NCBI GenBank assembly: GCA_019356535.1
Contig: CP037918.1
Location: forward strand, 2,506,501-2,570,500
Direction: 5' to 3'
Source: Chromatiaceae bacterium
Lineage (GTDB): Bacteria; Pseudomonadota; Gammaproteobacteria; Chromatiales; Chromatiaceae
DNA: 64,000 nt
Positions 58,777 to 64,000 of this stretch are shown piece after piece. Positions within the stretch are counted from its first letter, which is position 1, and the number at the start of each line of letters is the position of its first letter. Both the position numbers and the translations under genes were made by a program. The notes below the pieces were generated by a model. It did no database searches and was not told the origin of the DNA. It saw only the letters and a program-made list of their open reading frames with translations.

Positions 58777-59255
58777 CACTCCGTTCCCGCTCCTTCCTGA
58801 CTCTTGCCAAAGATGAACTGGCCGATGACTTCCTCGAGCACTAGCGCCGACTGGGTAATGCCGATCTCGCTGCCCTCCTTGAGCGTGTCCTCGCTGCCAC
58901 CGGGATCGATGCCAATGTACTGCTCACCCAGCAGACCCGCCGTGAGGATCTTGGCAAAACTGTCATCCGGGATCTTGCCAAGGTACTGGTCCTGGATGCC
59001 CAGCACCACCACTGCGCGGAAATCGTCCGGGTCATAGCGGATCTCCTGCACCCGCCCGACCTCGACGCCCGCGATGGTGACCGGCGCCTTCACCTTGAGA
59101 CCGCCGATGTTGTCGAAGCGTGCCGTCACGTGGAACAGTTCACCCGAGTAGGCCGTACCCAGGTTGCTGATCTTCATGGCAAGCAGAAACAGCGCCGCGA
59201 AGCCGATCGCCATGAACACCCCGACCCATATTTCGATTTGTCTCTTGCGGTTCAC
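58776..59255 (-). CDS. mlaD: MlaD MCE-domain membrane protein
   Basis: A 159-residue protein with one N-terminal membrane helix (WVGVFMAIGFAALFLLAMKIS) and an MCE domain (FDNIGGLKVKAPVTIAGVEVGRVQEI, LTAGLLGEQYIGIDPGG). MlaD forms a hexamer that passes lipid to MlaC. Confidence 0.95.
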   Translation of the reverse strand: MNRKRQIEIWVGVFMAIGFAALFLLAMKISNLGTAYSGELFHVTARFDNIGGLKVKAPVTIAGVEVGRVQEIRYDPDDFRAVVVLGIQDQYLGKIPDDSFAKILTAGLLGEQYIGIDPGGSEDTLKEGSEIGITQSALVLEEVIGQFIFGKSQEGAGTE

Positions 59256-59271
59256 GTCAATTCCTCTCAGG

Positions 59272-60048
59272 TCAACCGAACATCAGGGCGGTAAGCACGA
59301 AATCCAGGCCCAGCACGGCGAGCGAGGAGTGCACCACGGTGCGCGTGGTGGCACGGCTCACACCCTCGGAGGTGGGCACACAATCGTAACCCTGGAAGAT
59401 GGCGATCCAGGTACACACGAAGCCGAACACCAGCGACTTGATCACGCCGTTGATGATGTCGTCATTGAAATCGATACCGTCCTGCATGCCGTTCCAGAAT
59501 GCTGCCTGGTCCACCCCCAGCAGGCCACCGCCCACCATCCAGCCACCGAGCACTCCCAGGCAGCTGAACAGGGCCGCTAGCATCGGCACCGCAATCAGGC
59601 CGGCGAAGAAGCGCGGCGCCAGCACCCGGTGTTCCGGATTGACCGCCATCATCTCCAGCCCCGAGAGCTGCTCGGTGGCCTTCATCAGTCCGATTTCGGC
59701 GGTCAGCGCCGAACCCGCGCGCCCGGCGAACAGCAGGGCGGTGAGCACCGGCCCCAGCTCACGCACCAGCGAGGCGGCGACCATGAAACCCAGTGCCGTC
59801 TCGCCGCCGAAACGCGACAGCACGTTGTATCCCTGCAGGGCCAGCACCATACCCACAAACAGCCCGGCCACGCCGATGATGAGCAAGGTCAGCACACCAA
59901 CCGAGTACAACTGGTCGACCAACAGTCTGGGCCGACGCAGGATCTCGAGCAGGCCACGCAGCATGGCCAGCAACAGCAGGTGCGCGCGTCCCAGCCGGGT
60001 CAGCGCCTGCAGCCCCCAGGCGCCCAGGTCTCCCAACAGGTTCAGCAT
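59272..60048 (-). CDS. mlaE: MlaE ABC permease
   Basis: A 258-residue permease with about five to six membrane helices and the MlaE/YrbE segments [51 protein letters not shown]. The start MLNLLGDLG was preferred over a longer in-frame extension. It overlaps the end of mlaF by 7 bp. Confidence 0.94.
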   Translation of the reverse strand: MLNLLGDLGAWGLQALTRLGRAHLLLLAMLRGLLEILRRPRLLVDQLYSVGVLTLLIIGVAGLFVGMVLALQGYNVLSRFGGETALGFMVAASLVRELGPVLTALLFAGRAGSALTAEIGLMKATEQLSGLEMMAVNPEHRVLAPRFFAGLIAVPMLAALFSCLGVLGGWMVGGGLLGVDQAAFWNGMQDGIDFNDDIINGVIKSLVFGFVCTWIAIFQGYDCVPTSEGVSRATTRTVVHSSLAVLGLDFVLTALMFG

Positions 60049-60917
60049 ACTGCCCCCTGCAACAGGTCGTCTGCCAGCGGCGGCGCCGGGTAGTGAAAGG
60101 GCACTGGCCCGTCGGGCAGGCCCTGGATGAACTGCCGGGTCCATTCGCCACCACTCTCGGCCAGCTCGGCCGGGGTGCCCGACTCGATCACCCGTCCGCC
60201 GGAAATGACATATACCCTGTCCGCGATCTGCAGGGTCTCGGCCACATCGTGCGAAACCAGAATGCTGGTCAGGCGTGCAGCATCATTGAGCTGGCGGATC
60301 AACTGCACCAGCACCCCCATGGAGATGGGGTCCTGGCCGGTAAAGGGTTCGTCATACATGATCATCATGGGGTCGAGCGCGATCGCGCGCGCCAGCGCCA
60401 CGCGGCGCGCCATGCCGCCCGAGAGCTCGGCAGGCATCAGGTCGCGCGCACCGCGCAGGCCTACCGCCTCGAGCTTGAGCAGCACCAGCTTGCGGATCAT
60501 GGACTCGGTCAGGCGCGTATGTTCGCGCAACGGGAAGGCGACGTTGTCGAACACGCTCAGATCGGTGAGCAAGGCCCCGCTCTGGAACAGCATACCCATG
60601 CGCATGCGCAGCCGGTAGAGCTCGGCGGTAGACAGGGCATGGACGTTCTGCCCATCCACCTCGATGCTGCCCTCGTCGGGCACGAGCTGGCCGCCGATCA
60701 ACTTCAGCAGGGTAGTCTTGCCGGTACCGGAAGGCCCCATGATGGCAGTGACGGCGCCGCGCGGAATATCGATGTCCAGGCCATCGAAGATCCAGCGCTC
60801 ACCCCGGCGAAAGCGTAGCCCGCGGATGCGCACCAGCGGTTCTTCCCGATTGTCTGCCGGAGACTTTTCCACGGACCCCTTCCCTATCAGTCGTTGCGAC
60901 GGACCCCTGAGCGACAT
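60042..60917 (-). CDS. mlaF: MlaF ABC transporter ATP-binding protein
   Basis: A 291-residue ATPase with Walker [10 protein letters not shown], the [19 protein letters not shown] signature, Walker [15 protein letters not shown] and the VSHDV switch. An extra N-terminal lead of about 25 residues precedes the ABC core. It is first in the mlaFEDCB-murA-hisGD run and powers retrograde phospholipid transport. Confidence 0.95.
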   Translation of the reverse strand: MSLRGPSQRLIGKGSVEKSPADNREEPLVRIRGLRFRRGERWIFDGLDIDIPRGAVTAIMGPSGTGKTTLLKLIGGQLVPDEGSIEVDGQNVHALSTAELYRLRMRMGMLFQSGALLTDLSVFDNVAFPLREHTRLTESMIRKLVLLKLEAVGLRGARDLMPAELSGGMARRVALARAIALDPMMIMYDEPFTGQDPISMGVLVQLIRQLNDAARLTSILVSHDVAETLQIADRVYVISGGRVIESGTPAELAESGGEWTRQFIQGLPDGPVPFHYPAPPLADDLLQGAVC

Positions 60918-60997
60918 GCCGCTAGGTTGGCGGACGTTATATCAGAAGTTCCTGAACAAATGCTGAACCCGCATTCTGTTGAACCATCCCTGCCGGG

Positions 60998-61561
60998 TCA
61001 AGCAATGCCGAGCAGTTCCACGAGGGTGCGCAGCTCGCCGAGCCGGGCCGGCGACACATCCTCGAGCACCAGCGCCCGGACCTGTACCGGCAGCGCCTGC
61101 AGGCGCTGACGCAGGCCGCGCAAGTCCTCGCCGGCGACGCGCCAGCGCACCAGCTGCTGCCCACCTGGGCCTCGCCACGCCTGCTCGCCGGCCGGCCGCC
61201 ACACCGGCAGCCCCGCCGGGGCCGCGTTGCCAGGCGCAGCCAGTACCCCGCCGAGATGGCTTCCAAAGGCAGCCAGCCGCGCATCGGCCGGATCGGCGCT
61301 GGCCGGCCACTCCAGCCAGAAGCGGAAGAAGGCCGGGGCATCCTCGCACCAGTCGGCGATCGTCTCGGCATCCAGCGCCTGCCAATCGGTCGCGGGCAGC
61401 AACAGGCAACCCGCCTCGTTGGCATAATAAGTGAAACGCCAGTCTTCGGGCAGGTCCTCGGGAAAATAGGCCTCCACCCACTCTGGATGCGGCCAGCCCA
61501 CCATGCCCAGCAACAGGCGGGCATCATCGGTATCATCGGTCTCCATGTTCATATCGCGCAC
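60998..61561 (-). CDS. Hypothetical protein, possibly DUF72-related
   Basis: A 187-residue protein with LGMVGWPHPEWVEAYFPEDLP, DWRFTYYANEAG and an AFFRFWLEWPA segment. The GW.H..W...YFPEDLP..WR pattern recalls the N-terminus of DUF72 proteins, but the rest does not fit a complete domain. It could be a diverged or truncated relative. Function unknown. Confidence 0.6.
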   Translation of the reverse strand: MRDMNMETDDTDDARLLLGMVGWPHPEWVEAYFPEDLPEDWRFTYYANEAGCLLLPATDWQALDAETIADWCEDAPAFFRFWLEWPASADPADARLAAFGSHLGGVLAAPGNAAPAGLPVWRPAGEQAWRGPGGQQLVRWRVAGEDLRGLRQRLQALPVQVRALVLEDVSPARLGELRTLVELLGIA

Positions 61562-61573
61562 CGGCAGCTTGAG

Positions 61574-61759
61574 ATGGCCGATATCCTAACCTTCAAACGT
61601 CCCAAGGCCAGCGAACGCCACAAGGGCAAGAGTCTGTGTCGCCATGGCCATCACAAGTGGATGGTGGACAAGGAGAGCGTGTTCGACAGCAAGCAGGGAC
61701 GGCTGGTGACCCGCTACCGCTGCACGCGCTGCGGCAAGATCCGCATCAAGGCCCAGTGA
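61574..61759 (+). CDS. Small basic zinc-ribbon-like protein
   Basis: A 61-residue protein with CRHGHHKW and C-terminal CTRCGK, matching a CxxH..CxxC zinc-ribbon pattern. It is very basic and could bind nucleic acid. The start codon has a GAG box nearby. I do not recognise a named family. Confidence 0.6.
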   Translation: MADILTFKRPKASERHKGKSLCRHGHHKWMVDKESVFDSKQGRLVTRYRCTRCGKIRIKAQ

Positions 61760-61830
61760 ATCGCCGGCCTTGGACAGCCCCCCGCGCTTCAGCCAAAATG
61801 CGCCCCCGTATCATTTCGTAGAGAAACCCC

Positions 61831-62814
61831 ATGCTGCTAGCCTCCGGCGCCATCCTTGTCGGCTTCGTCGTGCTCATCTGGGGCGCGGACCGCTTCGTTA
61901 TCGGCGCGGCCGCGCTGGCGCGTAACCTGGGCGTCTCGCCACTGCTGATCGGCCTGACCGTGGTCGGCCTGGGCACCTCGGCACCGGAAATCCTGGTCTC
62001 CATCATGGCCGCCTTGCAGGGCAACCCCGAGCTGGCGGTGGGCAATGCGGTCGGTTCGAACATCGCCAACATCGGCCTGATCCTGGGAGTAAGTGCCCTG
62101 GTCGCGCCGCTCACGGTGCGGTCGCACGTGCTGTGGCGGGAGTACCCCCTGCTCGCCGGCGTCTCGCTGGCGGTCTACCTGATGCTCGCCGATGGGCAGC
62201 TGGGACAGCTCGACGGCCTGATGATGCTGGCCGGGCTGGTCGGCGCCATGGGCTGGATCGTGCACCTGGGCCGGCAACGCGCCGCGGTAGAGCCGCTGGA
62301 AGACGAATTCGCCGAGGAGATCCCCGCCGACATGGGCACCGGTGCGGCACTCGCCTGGACCACCCTCGGCCTGCTGTTGCTGATCGCCAGCTCGCGGCTG
62401 CTGGTGTGGGGGGCGGTAGAAATCGCCACCGCGCTGGGGGTGAGCGACCTGGTGATCGGCCTGACCATCGTCGCCATCGGCACCAGCCTGCCGGAACTGG
62501 CCGCCAGCGTCACCGCTACCCTCAAGGGCGAGGACGATCTGGCGGTGGGCAACGTGATCGGCTCCAACCTGTTCAACATGCTCGCGGTGCTCAGCGTCCC
62601 CGGGCTGATCGCGCCGGCGGCGGTGAGCGACTCGGTGCTCAGCCGCGACATGCCGCTGATGCTGGCACTGACCGCAGCCCTCTTCTTCATGGGCCGGGGT
62701 CGCGGCGGCAACGGCACCATCAACCGCCTGGAGGGCGGCCTGCTGCTGTCGGTTTTCCTCGCCTACCAGACCTGGCTGTATCTCTCCAGCCAGCCGACCT
62801 TCCCCGGAGCCTGA
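61831..62814 (+). CDS. yrbG: YrbG-like calcium/sodium antiporter
   Basis: A 327-residue CaCA-family exchanger with two homologous halves. Alpha-repeat motifs are GLGTSAPEILVSIMA and IAIGTSLPELAASVTA, each with the conserved G-T-S-x-P-E. About ten hydrophobic helices alternate with short loops. It precedes kdsD, as in E. coli yrbG-kdsD. Confidence 0.93.
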   Translation: MLLASGAILVGFVVLIWGADRFVIGAAALARNLGVSPLLIGLTVVGLGTSAPEILVSIMAALQGNPELAVGNAVGSNIANIGLILGVSALVAPLTVRSHVLWREYPLLAGVSLAVYLMLADGQLGQLDGLMMLAGLVGAMGWIVHLGRQRAAVEPLEDEFAEEIPADMGTGAALAWTTLGLLLLIASSRLLVWGAVEIATALGVSDLVIGLTIVAIGTSLPELAASVTATLKGEDDLAVGNVIGSNLFNMLAVLSVPGLIAPAAVSDSVLSRDMPLMLALTAALFFMGRGRGGNGTINRLEGGLLLSVFLAYQTWLYLSSQPTFPGA

Positions 62815-62817
62815 ACC

Positions 62818-63795
62818 ATGGTCAACGACAGCGAACGCATGATCGAACTCGGTCGCGAGGTGGTGGACATCGAGCGTAATGCGGTCGCCGCCCTGCGCCG
62901 CCGCATCGGAGAGGACTTCGCCCACGCCTGCCGGCTGATGATGCACTGCGAGGGCCGAGTGGTGGTCACCGGAATGGGCAAATCCGGGCACATCGGCAGC
63001 AAGATCGCGGCCACCCTTGCCAGCACCGGCACCCCCGCCTTCTTCGTGCACCCCGGCGAGGCCAGCCACGGCGACCTGGGGATGATCACCCCTGGCGACG
63101 TGGTGCTGGCGCTGTCCAATTCGGGCGAGACCGGCGAGGTGCTGACCATCCTGCCCCTGCTCAAGCGCATGGGCGTGCCGCTGATCGCGCTCACCGGCAA
63201 CCCCGGCTCCACCCTGGCACGCGAAGCCGAGGTGCACCTGGACGTGGGCGTCGAGAAGGAAGCCTGCCCGCTGGACCTGGCCCCCACCGCCAGCACCACC
63301 GCCGCGCTGGTGATGGGTGACGCCCTGGCCATCGCCCTGTTGCAGGCGCGCGGCTTCACCCACGAGGACTTCGCCCTGTCGCATCCCGGTGGCAGCCTGG
63401 GCAAGCGCCTGCTGCTGCGGGTCTCCGACCTGATGCACGAGGGCGAACGCCTGCCGGTGGTGCGCGAGTCCGACCCGTTGCGCGAGGCCCTGCTGGAGAT
63501 GACCGCCAAGGGGCTGGGCATGACGGCCATTCTCGACGCCAATGACAGTCTGGTCGGCGTCTTCACCGATGGCGACCTGCGACGCTGTTTCGACGCCCGC
63601 CACGACCTGCACGACGCGCGCGTGGGCGACGTCATGACCCGCGGTGGGGTGCGTATCCAGGCCGACCGACTGGCCGCCGAAGCATTGAAATTGATGCAGG
63701 ACCGCCAGATCAACGCCCTGCTGGTGGTCGACGGCGAAGACCGCCTGGTCGGTGCGCTCAACATGCACGACCTGCTGCGAGCAGGCGTGGTCTGA
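62818..63795 (+). CDS. kdsD: Arabinose-5-phosphate isomerase
   Basis: A 325-residue enzyme with an N-terminal SIS domain (GMGKSGHIGSKIAATLASTGTP, LSNSGETGEVL) and two CBS domains (from about residue 205 onward). It converts ribulose-5-phosphate to arabinose-5-phosphate for KDO synthesis. It is spaced 18 bp before kdsC. Confidence 0.97.
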   Translation: MVNDSERMIELGREVVDIERNAVAALRRRIGEDFAHACRLMMHCEGRVVVTGMGKSGHIGSKIAATLASTGTPAFFVHPGEASHGDLGMITPGDVVLALSNSGETGEVLTILPLLKRMGVPLIALTGNPGSTLAREAEVHLDVGVEKEACPLDLAPTASTTAALVMGDALAIALLQARGFTHEDFALSHPGGSLGKRLLLRVSDLMHEGERLPVVRESDPLREALLEMTAKGLGMTAILDANDSLVGVFTDGDLRRCFDARHDLHDARVGDVMTRGGVRIQADRLAAEALKLMQDRQINALLVVDGEDRLVGALNMHDLLRAGVV

Positions 63796-63813
63796 GACAA
63801 GGGAGGAAGCGAG

Positions 63814-64000
63814 ATGCAGGACTTACAGGCACGAGCCCGCCAGATCAAACTGGTGATCTTCGACGTGGACGGGGTGCTCACCGATGGCAGCCTGTTCCTG
63901 GGCGATGACGGCCAGGAATACAAGGCCTTCAACTCCAAGGACGGCCACGGCATGAAAATGCTGCAACAGACCGGCGTGAAGATCGCCATCATCACCGGCC
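63814..64000 (+). CDS. kdsC: 3-deoxy-D-manno-octulosonate 8-phosphate phosphatase, 3' end outside window
   Basis: The first 62 codons of a HAD-family phosphatase. The catalytic motif FDVDGVLTDG begins at about residue 15. The downstream NSKDGHGMKMLQQTGVKIAIITG stretch is typical of KdsC. A GGGAGGAAG box precedes the ATG. The rest lies to the right of the window. Confidence 0.95.
   Translation, partial: MQDLQARARQIKLVIFDVDGVLTDGSLFLGDDGQEYKAFNSKDGHGMKMLQQTGVKIAIITG

Noticed and set aside
61837..63768. 643-codon open frame on the minus strand
   Set aside because: It spans two well-supported plus-strand genes (yrbG and kdsD) in antisense and has a low-complexity His/Gln/Asp pattern.

Overview
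The window looks like chromosomal DNA of a high-GC gammaproteobacterium, probably a Chromatiales-like, hydrogen- and sulfur-oxidising lithotroph. The reasons are the gene order (sspB-sspA-petCBA, algW/degS, hisC, hisD-hisG-murA-mlaBCDEF, kdsD-kdsC), the cytochrome bc1 operon, a DsrC/TusE-family gene and a complete uptake-hydrogenase cassette. This assignment is inferred from gene content and order only.

Left edge (1-7672, minus strand): a five-gene defence cluster, transcribed as C5-cytosine methylase, Vsr-like nicking endonuclease, DrmD-like SNF2 helicase, a small DUF3427-like protein, and a large adenine methylase (DrmMI-like) that runs off the window. It resembles class 1 DISARM, with a DrmMII-type methylase, a Vsr protein and an extra small protein added. 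drmA, drmB and drmC would lie outside the window if this is really DISARM.

7.9-25.6 kb: housekeeping and metabolic genes. These include a cytochrome c'-like protein, speE, a two-TM potassium-channel-like protein, folA, thyA, lgt, an XRE regulator, an RlmI-like methyltransferase, dsbB, a YyaL-type protein, a SCO protein, a DsrC/TusE-like protein without its C-terminal cysteine, tRNA-Gly(CCC), a long-chain acyl-CoA synthetase, thiS-thiG, trmB and the FetAB-type transporter. A 266-bp palindromic MITE-like element with 24-bp perfect terminal inverted repeats lies between the acyl-CoA synthetase and thiS.

25.8-32.9 kb: sspA-sspB, petABC, a Nif3-family gene, algW/degS and hisC, all conserved backbone.

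33.1-54.1 kb: a self-contained hydrogenase cassette. hupSLC (minus) encodes a membrane-bound hydrogenase whose small subunit has the six-cysteine signature of oxygen-tolerant enzymes. The divergent plus-strand operon has hupDFGHIJK-hypAB-hupRTUV-hypFC-SIS gene-hypDE-nickel transporter. It covers protease, chaperones, nickel insertion, cyanide-ligand synthesis, H2 sensing (HupUV to HupT to HupR) and nickel uptake. The 390-bp divergent region carries a good -24/-12 (sigma-54) promoter facing hupD. The cassette sits exactly between hisC and hisD, which are neighbours in many relatives, so it appears to have been inserted into a his-mur-mla backbone block.

54.1-64 kb: repeats, then hisD-hisG-murA-mlaBCDEF (minus), two small genes, a YrbG-type antiporter, kdsD and the start of kdsC.
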